64,000 nucleotides of DNA. Source: Limosilactobacillus portuensis. GTDB lineage: Bacteria > Bacillota > Bacilli > Lactobacillales > Lactobacillaceae. The position numbers and the translations under genes are program-made. Below are positions 1 to 8,365 of this stretch, in pieces. The first letter of the stretch is position 1. Every line of letters starts with the position of its first letter. A model generated the notes under the pieces. That model was not told where the DNA came from. It saw only the letters and a program-made list of their open reading frames with translations, and did no database searches. Location of the stretch: assembly GCF_014838735.1 (NCBI RefSeq), contig NZ_JABUXQ010000007.1:1-64000 (forward strand), written 5' to 3'.

Positions 1-177
1 TGGATCTAATTTGCTACTCCTTCTTTTACTATTTCTCCTTTTATCTGCATGATTCTGCGTTAAATAACGCTTAATAGTTCTCGGATCACAATTATATTTG
101 CGGCCTAAGGCCGCATAATTTAGTTTGATTTTGGTCATCTTGAATAACATTAACTCCTTTTTCAACTCTGATTTCAT
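1..177 (-). CDS. Transposase N-terminus (IS21 IstA-like), partial
   Basis: This leftward gene runs off the left edge; its first 59 codons are present. The ATG at 177 is preceded by a TGAGGTGAT ribosome binding site. The protein is basic and carries a helix-turn-helix stretch (LNYAALGRKYNCDPRTIKRY) followed by a lysine/arginine-rich linker and KLD, the layout of the DNA-binding N-terminus of IS21-family IstA transposases. It lies upstream of phage tail-end genes, so it probably interrupts the first prophage. Family assignment is from motif memory only; another HTH transposase family is possible. Confidence 0.5.
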   Translation of the reverse strand, partial: MKSELKKELMLFKMTKIKLNYAALGRKYNCDPRTIKRYLTQNHADKRRNSKRRSSKLDP

Positions 178-214
178 ACAATCACCTCAAATAATTGATG
201 AAACCAGTATAAAG

Positions 215-260
215 AAATGTAGGAAATCCGACAATTTCAAATCGGTGATTTCCTACATTT
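215..260. repeat. 14-bp perfect inverted repeat beside the transposase
   Basis: AAATGTAGGAAATC at 215-228 is matched by GATTTCCTACATTT at 247-260, with an 18-nt loop whose edges (CCGA/TCGG) can also pair. It sits between the transposase start and the first phage gene. It may be part of the insertion-sequence end region or a regulatory hairpin for the transposase. The exact end of the element cannot be placed from this window. Confidence 0.5.
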
Positions 261-354
261 TAAAACCGTTGTTAACATCGAGCATGGGCAGGTAATCGTT
301 GGGATAATTGGGCACTGTTGAACCTTACAGTTGAACAATAGGAGGTGAAATCTG

Positions 355-726
355 ATGAAAGCATTTATGTATGATCAACATTATGGGTATCTATTAGCTG
401 AAATTGAAGTCGTTGATGCCAATAATTTACCGCCATATACGACAACGGTAGTGCCAGATCCAACCAAGAGCTATCAAAAGTTCAATGGCACTGAGTGGGT
501 TGGCGGAATGGATAATGCAACATTCCAACAACAAGTGGAAGCCACAATTCAGCAACAGCAAGCTAACATTAAACCAAGTGAAAGTGCACAGGCTATGAAT
601 ACCCTTGGTTTACAAGTTGCGTCATTAACAGCTGAAAATAAGCAATTAAAGCAGTCAATTAATCAGCTAGGCTTGCAGTTAGCACAGTTAACCATGAAAG
701 ATAAGAAAGAAAATGGAGGTAACTAA
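355..726 (+). CDS. Phage tail/baseplate-associated small protein
   Basis: A 123-residue protein with an AGGAGGTGA ribosome binding site 5 nt before its ATG. The N-terminal third is a compact region with a PPYTTTVVPDP stretch. The C-terminal half is glutamine-rich and alpha-helical with a heptad pattern (about residues 75-115), suggesting a coiled coil. Small proteins of this kind sit just upstream of XkdX-like genes at the end of the tail module in Lactobacillus phages. I do not recognise a defined family, so the function is inferred from position only. Confidence 0.6.
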   Translation: MKAFMYDQHYGYLLAEIEVVDANNLPPYTTTVVPDPTKSYQKFNGTEWVGGMDNATFQQQVEATIQQQQANIKPSESAQAMNTLGLQVASLTAENKQLKQSINQLGLQLAQLTMKDKKENGGN

Positions 727-728
727 TT

Positions 729-866
729 ATGGATTGGATGGAATTTGTTAAAACGATGTTTATCCTAGGTAATGTAGTAACAGGGTATGTTAATGTGGTA
801 ATCACACCAGAACAGTACAAGCAAATTACTGGTAAGGATTACGTGGCACCAGCTACGGTTGCCTAG
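729..866 (+). CDS. XkdX family phage protein
   Basis: A 45-residue ORF starting two bases after the stop of the preceding gene, with GGAGG just upstream inside that gene. The C-terminus reads ITPEQYKQITGKDYVAP, which matches the short XkdX family found at the end of PBSX-like and siphophage tail modules. Its role is unknown; position between tail and lysis genes is conserved in the family. Confidence 0.75.
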   Translation: MDWMEFVKTMFILGNVVTGYVNVVITPEQYKQITGKDYVAPATVA

Positions 867-931
867 ATAGTAAATTAGATAGCTGGATATAGCTAACACA
901 TAGTCGCCGAAGAAATACACAATACATAGTA

Positions 932-980
932 AAAAGCGTACGAAAGCGTTAAAAATTTAACGCAATCGCACGCTTTTATT
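932..980 (+). terminator. Stem-loop terminator after the tail module
   Basis: AAAAGCGT at 932-939 pairs with ACGCTTTT at 970-977, and an inner stem GCGTTAAA/TTTAACGC (946-953/956-963) continues it. The 3' arm ends in a short T-run (CTTTTATT). It separates tail genes from the lysis genes. The rest of 867-1125 shows no ORF. Confidence 0.55.
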
Positions 981-1125
981 ATGGGCGGCTATAAAAAAGG
1001 CAGGTGCCAAAAAGGCATCCACCCACACCGGCTTGTGAGCTGGAAAATACTCACTACACACGATGTAATCTTTATCTGTAAACATATTATATCATAAATA
1101 ATCTTTGTAGATTGGAGGTGAATAC

Positions 1126-1449
1126 ATGCATAGCATTGCGGGGTATTCGTGGGATGAGCTGTTGGCAATCGTAACTATTTTTTCAATCGTTGGTGGATTC
1201 TTGATTTGGTTGCTTAACTTAGCAATTAAGAATGGAACTGAAAAGCTGTCAAATGTGGTAAAGGATCTGATTGTAAAGATTGATAACCTAAGTCACACAA
1301 TGGATTCGATTGAATCAACAGCCAATCGGACAGCCGATCGGGTTGATTCACTAGAAGATCGCTTTGAGGAGCATATTGGTGAGGCAAAAGTACGAAATAC
1401 AAGGATTGCCAATTTAGAGCATGAAGTATTTAAGAAGGGTGACAAATAA
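1126..1449 (+). CDS. Holin-like / XhlA-like membrane protein
   Basis: A 107-residue protein with GGAGGTGA 7 nt before its ATG. One hydrophobic segment lies at about residues 12-34, followed by a long charged helical region (about 40-100) with heptads typical of XhlA-type (haemolysin-like) phage lysis accessory proteins. Its stop overlaps the start of the next gene. Placement immediately before an LLH-type holin and the endolysin supports a lysis role, but family membership is inferred from architecture. Confidence 0.6.
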   Translation: MHSIAGYSWDELLAIVTIFSIVGGFLIWLLNLAIKNGTEKLSNVVKDLIVKIDNLSHTMDSIESTANRTADRVDSLEDRFEEHIGEAKVRNTRIANLEHEVFKKGDK

Positions 1450-1886
1450 TGAATGAAATTATTAATGCAATTCCGGAATATGTAATTACAGCGGTTGTTT
1501 CTACCGCTATTTTTTATCTCATGAATGCAGGGAAGAACTTACTACACAGCAAGGTTCAACATGCCAAAACTACTCAATCAAAAGAGCTGTGGAGCTTCAT
1601 TGAACAGGTTGCTAATACGGCAGTCAACTCCTTAGTAAGTAAGGACATTACTGGTGATGCTAAGTTCGCCCAAGCAACGGCAATTGTACAAGATGCACTT
1701 GCTAAGCAAGGCTTTACTAACGTTGATGTCAAATCAATTGAATCAGCGGTGCAGTCAGCTTATGAGAAATCGCCTTTAACATCGCTCACATTTGTAAAGC
1801 CAAATTCGGACGCTTTGGGACAAAAAGCACATGCTAGTGTCCCAGATGGTAGTGTAAAGGCAATTGACCCTAAGGAGGTAAAGTAG
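1449..1886 (+). CDS. Phage holin, LLH type
   Basis: A 145-residue protein with one N-terminal transmembrane segment (about residues 8-26), then an amphipathic region containing [17 protein letters not shown] and a repeat-like segment around [12 protein letters not shown]. This matches the Lactobacillus phage LL-H holin family, which forms membrane lesions that let the endolysin reach peptidoglycan. It overlaps the upstream gene by one base and ends one base before the endolysin start, so the three form a lysis operon. The C-terminal tail is extended and alanine/proline rich. Confidence 0.8.
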   Translation: MNEIINAIPEYVITAVVSTAIFYLMNAGKNLLHSKVQHAKTTQSKELWSFIEQVANTAVNSLVSKDITGDAKFAQATAIVQDALAKQGFTNVDVKSIESAVQSAYEKSPLTSLTFVKPNSDALGQKAHASVPDGSVKAIDPKEVK

Positions 1887-1887
1887 T

Positions 1888-2994
1888 ATGCTTAACCCAT
1901 TTATTGATGTTTCAAGTTACCAACCTGATACGGTAGCATTTTTTCAAGCAGCTAAGAATCAAGGAGCACAAGGGGTTGTTGTAAAGCTAACTGAAGGTAG
2001 TGAAGATGGCTCTAATTACATTAACCCACGAGCAGCGGCACAAATTCGCAATGCTCTGGCGGTGGGCTTAAGGGTAGCTTGCTATCACTTTGCTCGCTAT
2101 ACTTCAATTCCGGATGCACAAAATGAAGCCCGATTCTTTGTCAAGGTTGCTCGGCAGTATGGCATGTATGACGATACCTTGATGATTGATGATGCAGAGG
2201 TTAACTCAGCAAGTGATTATCAAGGAGCTACCTTAGCCTTTCTGCAAGAAGTAGAAGTACTTGGCTATAAGAGCACTGGTGTCTACTCAATGAGGAGTTT
2301 CTTTACTGGTGGCATTCTAAATAGTCATGGCTTTGGCAACCGGAAGAAGTGGGTTGCTGGCTATGGGGTTACTTCACTAGGAATCGACAATGCGAACGCT
2401 TGGCAATATACCGATCACGGTATTATGGGGATTGACACCAGCCTTGATTTTGACGGCGCCTTTACTACTGGCGAAGCAAGCGGTAGTGTACCAAGTACCC
2501 CAGTACCAGCACCGCAACCAGCAGAACATGTTGGTAAATCAGCTACCGGGACATATATTGTGCAATCAGGCGATACCCTAAGCGGAATTGCCGAAAAGTA
2601 CAATACAACTTGGCAAAACTTAGCAGCGATTAACAGTCTGGGCAATCCTAACCTGCTTCAAGTAGGCCAAGTATTAAAGGTGACAGGTAATGCATCACCA
2701 CAGAATACTTATTACGTTCAAGCGGGCGATACGTTAAGTGGGATCGCCAGCAAGTTTGGTACAACCGTCTCTGGTTTAGTAAGCCTTAACCACATTGCTA
2801 ACCCCAACGTTATCTATGTGGGACAAAAGATTATTCTTGGCGGTACTGGTCAATCTAACGCTTATACGGTCAAGGTTGGCGATACCCTATCCGGAATCGC
2901 TTCTGCTCACGGGACAACTTGGCAGGCATTAGCAAGTAAGAATCACATTGCTAATCCAAATATGATTTTCGTTGGTCAAACAATTCAATTATAG
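1888..2994 (+). CDS. Endolysin: GH25 muramidase with three LysM repeats
   Basis: A 368-residue cell-wall hydrolase. Residues about 4-195 form a glycoside hydrolase family 25 domain: it opens with FIDVSSYQ (D7) and has the catalytic D-x-E at D102/E104 in MIDDAEV. A proline/alanine linker (about 200-215) leads to three LysM repeats near 222-266, 274-318 and 325-368, each with YxVQ/[10 protein letters not shown]. No signal peptide is visible, so export depends on the holin. It would cleave the MurNAc-GlcNAc bond during lysis. The gene is last in the lysis operon and is followed by a terminator. Confidence 0.92.
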   Translation: MLNPFIDVSSYQPDTVAFFQAAKNQGAQGVVVKLTEGSEDGSNYINPRAAAQIRNALAVGLRVACYHFARYTSIPDAQNEARFFVKVARQYGMYDDTLMIDDAEVNSASDYQGATLAFLQEVEVLGYKSTGVYSMRSFFTGGILNSHGFGNRKKWVAGYGVTSLGIDNANAWQYTDHGIMGIDTSLDFDGAFTTGEASGSVPSTPVPAPQPAEHVGKSATGTYIVQSGDTLSGIAEKYNTTWQNLAAINSLGNPNLLQVGQVLKVTGNASPQNTYYVQAGDTLSGIASKFGTTVSGLVSLNHIANPNVIYVGQKIILGGTGQSNAYTVKVGDTLSGIASAHGTTWQALASKNHIANPNMIFVGQTIQL

Positions 2995-2998
2995 AAGT

Positions 2999-3045
2999 TA
3001 ATCCCTAGTGGTAGTTGCATAATGCAATGGCTGCTAGGGATTTTT
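2999..3045 (+). terminator. Rho-independent terminator after endolysin
   Basis: ATCCCTAG (3001-3008) pairs with CTAGGGAT (3034-3041), followed by a T-run. An inner TTGCAT/ATGCAA hairpin extends the stem. It ends the lysis operon and isolates the downstream cargo pair. Confidence 0.85.
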
Positions 3046-3150
3046 GGATTATATTGATATTTAAAATATAATATATGGAATATAATCACATTTTTTTGTG
3101 ATTATATAAAGAAAATATGATAGTATTTTGTTTAAAAGAGGATGGTGGAT

Positions 3151-4437
3151 ATGCTAATAGAATTTGGGTTGGAGAACTATACTTCTTTTAAAGAGAGGGC
3201 ACTTTTCTCAGCAGAAACCGGTGAAAGATTAAGAAAATATAAATATACAAACACATTTGAGAATGATGACATATCTTTGTTGAAAAATATTCTTATATTT
3301 GGGTCAAATGGAGCAGGAAAATCACAGTTACTAAATGGACTGGGACGCATGCAAAATATGATTATTCGTGGAACTCAAACAGTAACAGATAAATTAGAAT
3401 ATACTCCTTTCTTGTTTAATCCTAAAACGTCAAACAAACCAACTAGTTTCTACGTTAAGTTAAAAAGAAAAGAAAATATATATGAATATTCTTTCTCTTA
3501 TAATTCAAATACTATTACTAAAGAAAAATTAGTAGTAATTATTGATGGTAAAAGCAAGACTTACTTTAATAGAAAAAATAATGAGTTTGAAAAGATTCCA
3601 AAATTATTAACTAATTCGATATCAAAATTAAGAAAGAATGAACTGTTTCTGTACTTAGCTCAGCAAGAAAATGATGAATATGCTTCTGAAGTATACAAAT
3701 GGTTTGTTGAAGATCTAATGTTTGTTAATACTTCAGTTAGAATACCTAATGATTTTTTGAAATTGATGCAGCAACCAGATTTGAAAAAAGAGATGGTAAG
3801 CTTTCTCAACTTTGCTGACTTTAATATAACAGACATAAAAGTTAGGAAACTTTCTATAAATATTCCCGAAAAGGCTCAGAAAATTCTTCAAATGATGGAT
3901 CAAAAAACACCTCAAAATATTTTGCAATTATATACTGTTCATGAGGTATATAACGATGAGGGAAAACTTAGTGGAAAAGAAGAATTACCATTAGAAATGG
4001 AGTCAGTCGGGACTCAGAGATTATTTTTTATTGTTTTGGCTATGATCTTTTCTCAGATAAACGGGAATAGTAAAACGCTAATTATTGATGAATTTGATGA
4101 TTCACTTCATCATGAATTAGCGTCAGCTTTGGGCAATATCTTTAATTCAAAGCAAAATAATAACCAGTACATTTTAACAACTCATGATTATAATCTTTTG
4201 GATAATGATATTAGAATTGACCAAATCTATTTTGTTGAAAAGAACTTTATGGGATGCAGTAAGCTTGAGTCGGCATTCGATTTTACTGATTCAAGGACTA
4301 ATGCAAGGCATGATATTAATCTTGCAAAAAAATATATTCAAGGAGTATACGGTGCAGTTCCGGTTATTGATATTGAAGGACTTACAAATGTTCTAGAAAA
4401 TGTTAATAAGAAACTTGGAGGTACAATACATGGGTAG
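3151..4437 (+). CDS. RloA / AbiLi-like AAA ATPase (defence cargo)
   Basis: A 428-residue ATPase of the AAA_15/SMC-like type. The Walker A is GSNGAGKS (about residues 51-58) and the Walker B is LIIDEFDDSLH near residue 315, followed by an HELA and TTHD region. The ATG at 3151 is chosen over the one at 3142 because AGAGG then sits at proper spacing. It overlaps a RloB gene by 8 nt. RloA/RloB pairs correspond to the AbiL abortive-infection system and to genes linked to type I R-M loci. Base composition is clearly more AT-rich than the phage genes to the left, consistent with a separately acquired moron. Confidence 0.8.
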   Translation: MLIEFGLENYTSFKERALFSAETGERLRKYKYTNTFENDDISLLKNILIFGSNGAGKSQLLNGLGRMQNMIIRGTQTVTDKLEYTPFLFNPKTSNKPTSFYVKLKRKENIYEYSFSYNSNTITKEKLVVIIDGKSKTYFNRKNNEFEKIPKLLTNSISKLRKNELFLYLAQQENDEYASEVYKWFVEDLMFVNTSVRIPNDFLKLMQQPDLKKEMVSFLNFADFNITDIKVRKLSINIPEKAQKILQMMDQKTPQNILQLYTVHEVYNDEGKLSGKEELPLEMESVGTQRLFFIVLAMIFSQINGNSKTLIIDEFDDSLHHELASALGNIFNSKQNNNQYILTTHDYNLLDNDIRIDQIYFVEKNFMGCSKLESAFDFTDSRTNARHDINLAKKYIQGVYGAVPVIDIEGLTNVLENVNKKLGGTIHG

Positions 4438-5020
4438 AAAAAGGGGGCATAAAAAGAAACGTCAAATAATCGGAATATATTGTGAAGGAAAATCAGAAGA
4501 ACAGTATTTTAAAATGCTTAGTCAGAAGTATAATGCTAGAAATGTACATTCGCAAAAGTTGAACATAAAATCATTAGGTGAATCAGGAGAGAAATTAATA
4601 ACTGAAGCAAAGTTGAAGGGAAAAAATAATAATGAGAGTAAAATATATGTAGTATTTGATAGGGATGATAAAACCATAGATGATATTCAACGTTGCCAAA
4701 AGATAGCAAAGCGCAAGGGTGTTACTATATTATTTAGCAGTGTAAGCTTTGAAATATGGGTTCTGATGCATTTTGAACCCGTTATGCGCTCCTATACAAG
4801 AAAACAATTGACGAATAAATTATCTACAAAAAAATATTTTAATCAGGACTATGAAAAATTTAAAGGATCTAGCTATAGACCATATTTATATAATAAAGTT
4901 TAAGAAGCGGTGAAAAATGCTAATCAACTTGAAAATTTTCATAGTAATATGGATAAGGATGATCCTTATGTAAATATTCATAAATATTTGAAGGAAATTT
5001 TTAGGGTGGATATACTTTAA
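4430..5020 (+). pseudogene. RloB / AbiLii-like partner, interrupted by an in-frame stop
   Basis: The ATG at 4430 has GGAGG upstream and overlaps the end of the ATPase gene. The N-terminus (basic MGRKRGHKKKR, then IYCEGKSEEQYF) matches RloB proteins, and residues about 70-80 contain VVFDRDD. Translation stops at TAA 4901-4903 after 157 codons. The same frame then continues for 38 more sense codons (EAVKNANQLENF onward) to TAA at 5018-5020. A full product would be 196 residues, a normal RloB length, so a single nonsense change is the simplest reading. The truncated protein may or may not function. Confidence 0.75.
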
Positions 5021-5106
5021 ATTGATTTAATCTATTTTTATTTCCGTAAAGCGAACAGCAGTTTATGTTATAATGCAGGCAAGTTAAGTTTGAGTGGACC
5101 AGATAG

Positions 5107-5132
5107 CCCGGCACCTCATTTGAGGTGTCGGG
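5107..5132. other. Strong hairpin near the prophage 1 right end
   Basis: CCCGGCACCTCA (5107-5118) pairs with TGAGGTGTCGGG (5121-5132) with one G-T pair. No T-run follows on the plus strand, so it is not a clean terminator. It lies between the RloB gene and the pepT remnant, near the expected attachment site. Confidence 0.5.
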
Positions 5133-5176
5133 TGTGTTCTACCGGTAGACGAATGGTAGGTTTAAATTGAGTAATC

Positions 5177-5448
5177 ACTGAAATTACTGTGCAAATATTA
5201 AAGCATAAAATCAATAAAAAGCTTGTAATGATAGTGGTTCGAGATATGTACGAAATGCTGAAGAAACGCAATCGTAAATCCGTGGTGGTACTGATGGTTC
5301 AACCATTTCTTATAAGGGCTTGCCAACACCAAACCTGTTTGCTGGTGGAGAAAATATGCACAGTCGGTTTGAATATGTTTCTCTGCAAACAATGGAAAAG
5401 GCACTAGATGTTCTTCTTAAGATTAATGAATTAAATAGTGTGAACTAA
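5177..5448 (+). pseudogene. pepT: Peptidase T (pepT) C-terminal remnant
   Basis: Read in one frame, 5284-5448 encodes [18 protein letters not shown], then [20 protein letters not shown] and a short helix to the stop. This is the conserved C-terminal end of tripeptidase PepT, including the metal-site region. Immediately upstream that frame is blocked by TAA, and pieces such as ITVQI and DMYE appear in other frames, so several small indels have accumulated. The N-terminal two thirds are absent. Prophage 1 ends just before it, so phage integration may have cut or flanked the gene. Any short open frame here is decay product, not a gene. Confidence 0.75.
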
Positions 5449-5497
5449 TGAATATTTATTAAAAATCGAAATTACGGATAACACACTAACATAAATG

Positions 5498-5538
5498 ATG
5501 GGCTTCAGTAATCGGTAAAACCGAATTCTGAAACCCAT
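5498..5538 (+). terminator. Stem-loop after the pepT remnant
   Basis: ATGGGCTTCAG (5498-5508) pairs with CTGAAACCCAT (5528-5538) with one mismatch, with an inner CGG/CCG stem. A short T-containing run follows. It is plausibly the old pepT terminator. Confidence 0.5.
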
Positions 5539-5570
5539 TTGTGCTTTCTAAGGACCAGCTGCGTGTCGAC

Positions 5571-5614
5571 GGGGACGTGAAAACAAAATCAGAAATGATT
5601 TCTGTCACGTTCCC
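5571..5614. other. Hairpin upstream of the zinc transporter promoter
   Basis: GGGGACGTGA (5571-5580) pairs with TCACGTTCCC (5605-5614), enclosing a second perfect stem CAGAAAT/ATTTCTG. Function is unknown. Otherwise 5449-5650 shows no ORF. Confidence 0.4.
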
Positions 5615-5651
5615 ATATTTTCACCTTTTTAAGTAATTATTCAGTTTTGCC

Positions 5652-5711
5652 TTGCATTCAAGCGAATAGTTCGGTAAGATATCAATTGTTCTTAATAGTA
5701 ATTATTACTCT
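5652..5711 (+). promoter_or_regulatory. Promoter with Zur-like operator for the zinc ABC operon
   Basis: TTGCAT (5652-5657), a 17-bp spacer and TAAGAT (5675-5680) form a plausible sigma-A promoter. Just downstream, AGTAATTATTACT (5697-5709) is a perfect inverted repeat with the GTAATNATTAC core that Zur boxes have in Bacillus. Repressor bound there would block transcription or clearance. That the regulator is Zur is inference from the core match and the downstream genes. Confidence 0.55.
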
Positions 5712-5728
5712 TAAAAGGGGAGAGCAGA

Positions 5729-6643
5729 ATGAAGAAATATTTTATCGGTGTAGGGTGTCTAGTTAGTCTATTACTAGTTGTTTTAGTTTTATCTTGCATC
5801 CCGTTTAAAACGCACAATATTGACAAAAAGCCAATCCAAGTAGTTACTAGTCTCAATTTTTATGGGGAAGCAGCTAAGCAGGTTGCCGGAAAGTACGGTA
5901 AAGTAACATCAATCATTGATAATGCCTCTGTTGATCCTCATGATTACCAGCCAGGAACCGCTCAGGCTAAGCAGGTAGGGAATGCCAACGTGGTGGTTGA
6001 AAACGGTTTAGGTTATGATGAGTGGTTGAATAAAGTTGTTAAATCTAGTAGTCATCGGCATTCTCAAGAAGTAATTAATGTTGGCCAGCTGATGGGAAAA
6101 CATTCCGGGCAAAATGAGCACCTATGGTATGAACCGGCAACGATGAAAAAATTAGCTCAACAATTAGCTCATCAATATAGTAAACTTGATCCAGCGCACC
6201 GTGCCTACTACCATAAAAACGCCCAAAAGTACATCGATTCTTTGAAACCGTTAGATCAGGAAATCGCGAAAATTAAAGCCAATGTTAATTCGGAAAATAA
6301 TAAGGTTGCGGTTAGTGAACCGGTTTTTGATTACTCATTAACATCGCTTGGCTACCAGATAGTGGATCAGCATTTTGAGAAAGCAATTGAAGATGGCAAT
6401 GATCCATCGCCACATGATATTCAACAACTACAATCTGCGATAAAGAACCATCAGATCGCTTTTTTTGTCGAAAATTCTCAAACTAGCGACCATGTCGTTA
6501 ATGGATTAGTAAAACTAGCCCGTGAAAATCATGTTCCAGTGCTTAAGGTAACGGAAACTAAACCAAATAATGCTAAAAGTTATCAGGAGTGGATGCTTTC
6601 GCAGTATCGGAATCTTTCGCGAATTCAGCAGGAGGAAAAGTAA
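5729..6643 (+). CDS. znuA: Zinc ABC transporter substrate-binding protein
   Basis: A 304-residue ZnuA/AdcA-type (cluster 9) metal receptor. A hydrophobic N-terminus (about residues 8-25) contains LSC, which could be a lipoprotein or plain signal anchor. Metal ligands fit the family: H in VDPHDYQP, H in NEHLWY, and E/D near the C-terminal DPSPHD and ETK regions. The His-rich insertion is short (SSHRHS). The gene is first in an operon with an ATPase and a permease and follows a Zur-like box, which favours zinc over manganese as substrate. Confidence 0.85.
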   Translation: MKKYFIGVGCLVSLLLVVLVLSCIPFKTHNIDKKPIQVVTSLNFYGEAAKQVAGKYGKVTSIIDNASVDPHDYQPGTAQAKQVGNANVVVENGLGYDEWLNKVVKSSSHRHSQEVINVGQLMGKHSGQNEHLWYEPATMKKLAQQLAHQYSKLDPAHRAYYHKNAQKYIDSLKPLDQEIAKIKANVNSENNKVAVSEPVFDYSLTSLGYQIVDQHFEKAIEDGNDPSPHDIQQLQSAIKNHQIAFFVENSQTSDHVVNGLVKLARENHVPVLKVTETKPNNAKSYQEWMLSQYRNLSRIQQEEK

Positions 6644-6645
6644 AA

Positions 6646-7314
6646 ATGTCAATTGTTGCAGTTAATGATTTAACGGTTGCCTATGGTAATCATCAAGTGA
6701 TTGATAACTTAAGCTTTAATATTAACCAGGGAGATTTTTTGGTAGTTATCGGGGAAAATGGTGTTGGTAAAACAACTCTTGTTCGCTCAATGTTGGGTTT
6801 CATTAAGCCGCAAAAGGGTGAAATAATAATTAGTCCGCAAACCAAAATTGGCTATGTTCCGCAATTTCGGAATATTGATCAGGAATATCCGCTTTCAATT
6901 CGTGATTTCATTGCGTTGAATGTTCAGCATAGCTTTCTCCCGTGGTTGAGAACGAGTGAACGTCAACGGGTAGACGAAATAATTAGTCAAACTAACTTAC
7001 AAAAGATTGCTGATCGGCCGTTAGGGCTGGTGTCTGGTGGAGAAAAGCAGCGAGCATACTTAGCGCAGGCACTGCTTCCCAAGCCTGGCTTATTAATTCT
7101 TGATGAGTCAACAGCTAGTTTGGATAATGAAATGAAGTATGAATTATTGGATCTTGTTACCCGTTTTCAACAGCAGGGATTGAGTGTAATGTTTGTTACC
7201 CATGATTGGGATCTAGCTCAACATTATGGAACTCGTTTCCTTCAAATGACTGGGGATGGTTATTTGACAGGTCCAATTAATGAACTTCCTCACCCGGAAA
7301 AGGAGGCTGAGTAA
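6646..7314 (+). CDS. znuC: Zinc ABC transporter ATP-binding protein
   Basis: A 222-residue ABC ATPase. The Walker A is GENGVGKTT, the signature is VSGGEKQR, the Walker B is LLILDES and the H-loop is VTHD. The ATG at 6646 is chosen because AGGAGGAAAAG precedes it at good spacing; an upstream in-frame ATG lies inside znuA. It follows znuA by 2 nt and overlaps the permease start by one base, so all three are co-translated. It powers import through the ZnuB channel. Confidence 0.9.
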   Translation: MSIVAVNDLTVAYGNHQVIDNLSFNINQGDFLVVIGENGVGKTTLVRSMLGFIKPQKGEIIISPQTKIGYVPQFRNIDQEYPLSIRDFIALNVQHSFLPWLRTSERQRVDEIISQTNLQKIADRPLGLVSGGEKQRAYLAQALLPKPGLLILDESTASLDNEMKYELLDLVTRFQQQGLSVMFVTHDWDLAQHYGTRFLQMTGDGYLTGPINELPHPEKEAE

Positions 7315-8111
7315 TGTTAACGCTTAGTTTTATGCGTCATGCTTTTGTTGCTAGTACCTTTATTGCAATAGTTAGTGGCTTTGTTGGCGTTTTTGTTGTT
7401 GCCAGAAACTTATCCTTTTTAACTCATACCTTATCGGAAATTGGTTTTGCCGGAGGAGCATTTGCTGTCTTTATTGGCTGGCCAGTCTTGAACGGAATGA
7501 TCCTTTTCACAATGCTTAGTTCGATTCTTGTTGGTCAAATGAGTATTAAAGAATCCCGTCGTGAGGCAGTAACGAGTGCAGTCTCCGCTCTTTTTATTGG
7601 CTTAGGGATCCTGTTTCTTTCTCTAAGCAGTAAGAATGCTAGTTCAGCAACTAATATTTTGTTTGGTAGTGTTGTCGGGATTAACTTAGGTGAAGTTCAA
7701 CAATTGATCTGGTTATCAATCGTTGTCCTGATGGTAATCTTTATCACCTACCGGCAGCTGAAGTTCACCTCGTTTGATGCTATTGGCGCGCGGGTAAGCG
7801 GACTTAATGCTGCACTATATTCAGTCATTTTCTTAATTGTTTTAGCGTTGAGCGTGAGTGTAGCAGCGCAAATAGTTGGTTCATTGTTGATTTTTATTCT
7901 ATTAACTCTTCCGGCAGCTAGTGCTAAATATTTTACTCATGGAGTTGCTAAAATGATTGGCCTGGCGATCCTCTTTTCCCTTTTAGGAACCTGGACAGGA
8001 CTATTTCTGGGTTACTTAACTAATTGGCCAGTTAGTTTCTTTATTGCCGTGATTGAAGTTGTAATTTATTGTTGTGCCCTAATTAAACAAAAATATAGTG
8101 GGGCGGCATAA
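7314..8111 (+). CDS. znuB: Zinc ABC transporter permease
   Basis: A 265-residue polytopic membrane protein of the ABC-3 family with about seven to eight hydrophobic segments. The first 40 residues contain FVGVFVVARNLSFLTHTLSE, the typical ZnuB start. The coupling-helix region is near GLNAALYSVIF. It overlaps znuC by one base and is followed by a strong bidirectional terminator, so it ends the operon. Confidence 0.88.
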   Translation: MLTLSFMRHAFVASTFIAIVSGFVGVFVVARNLSFLTHTLSEIGFAGGAFAVFIGWPVLNGMILFTMLSSILVGQMSIKESRREAVTSAVSALFIGLGILFLSLSSKNASSATNILFGSVVGINLGEVQQLIWLSIVVLMVIFITYRQLKFTSFDAIGARVSGLNAALYSVIFLIVLALSVSVAAQIVGSLLIFILLTLPAASAKYFTHGVAKMIGLAILFSLLGTWTGLFLGYLTNWPVSFFIAVIEVVIYCCALIKQKYSGAA

Positions 8112-8112
8112 T

Positions 8113-8150
8113 AAAAAGAACCAGGAAAGTTAACTTTCCTGGTTCTTTTT
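8113..8150. terminator. Bidirectional terminator between znuB and a leftward gene
   Basis: A perfect 38-nt palindrome: AAAAAGAACCAGGAAAGTT pairs with AACTTTCCTGGTTCTTTTT. It has T-runs on both strands and lies between convergent genes. Confidence 0.9.
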
Positions 8151-8167
8151 ATTAGTTCTTTTAGGAA

Positions 8168-8365
8168 TTAGTTTTTTGATGGATCAGCTTTTCGTGTGAT
8201 GAAGTATACACAGTTAGCGGCAACTAAACCGAATACAACGGCCAAAATACCAGTAAGTAGGTAATCTGGGGTCATTGTTTCTAGTTGACTATCAATGTAA
8301 GCTAAGATCTCACCTAAAATGAGAGCAATGACACCAGCACCGATGTTTGCTTCTAATAGTTTCAC
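8168..8365 (-). CDS. Small two-helix membrane protein
   Basis: A GTG start at 8365 is preferred: AAGGAG lies 9 nt upstream of it, whereas the upstream in-frame ATGs at 8386 and 8374 have no usable spacing. The 65-residue product has two hydrophobic segments (about residues 6-23 and 37-56) separated by DSQLETMTPDY, and ends in a charged tail. I do not recognise a named family. It is monocistronic between znuB and dnaE and read leftward. Confidence 0.6.
   Translation of the reverse strand: MKLLEANIGAGVIALILGEILAYIDSQLETMTPDYLLTGILAVVFGLVAANCVYFITRKADPSKN

Larger units (their letters stand above)
178..5100. mobile_element. Prophage 1, right-hand (lysis and cargo) end
   Basis: The order XkdX-like protein, holin-like protein, LLH-type holin and GH25/LysM endolysin, followed by a terminator and an AT-rich cargo pair, is the usual right end of a temperate siphophage genome in lactobacilli. 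The structural genes and integrase lie outside the window to the left. The chromosomal side starts at the pepT remnant near 5177, so the right attachment site should lie between about 5020 and 5180; its core cannot be fixed without the left end. Confidence 0.75.

Noticed and set aside
5189-5407. A 72-codon open frame after prophage 1
   Set aside because: The sequence matches the pepT C-terminus in a neighbouring frame, so it is a decay product.
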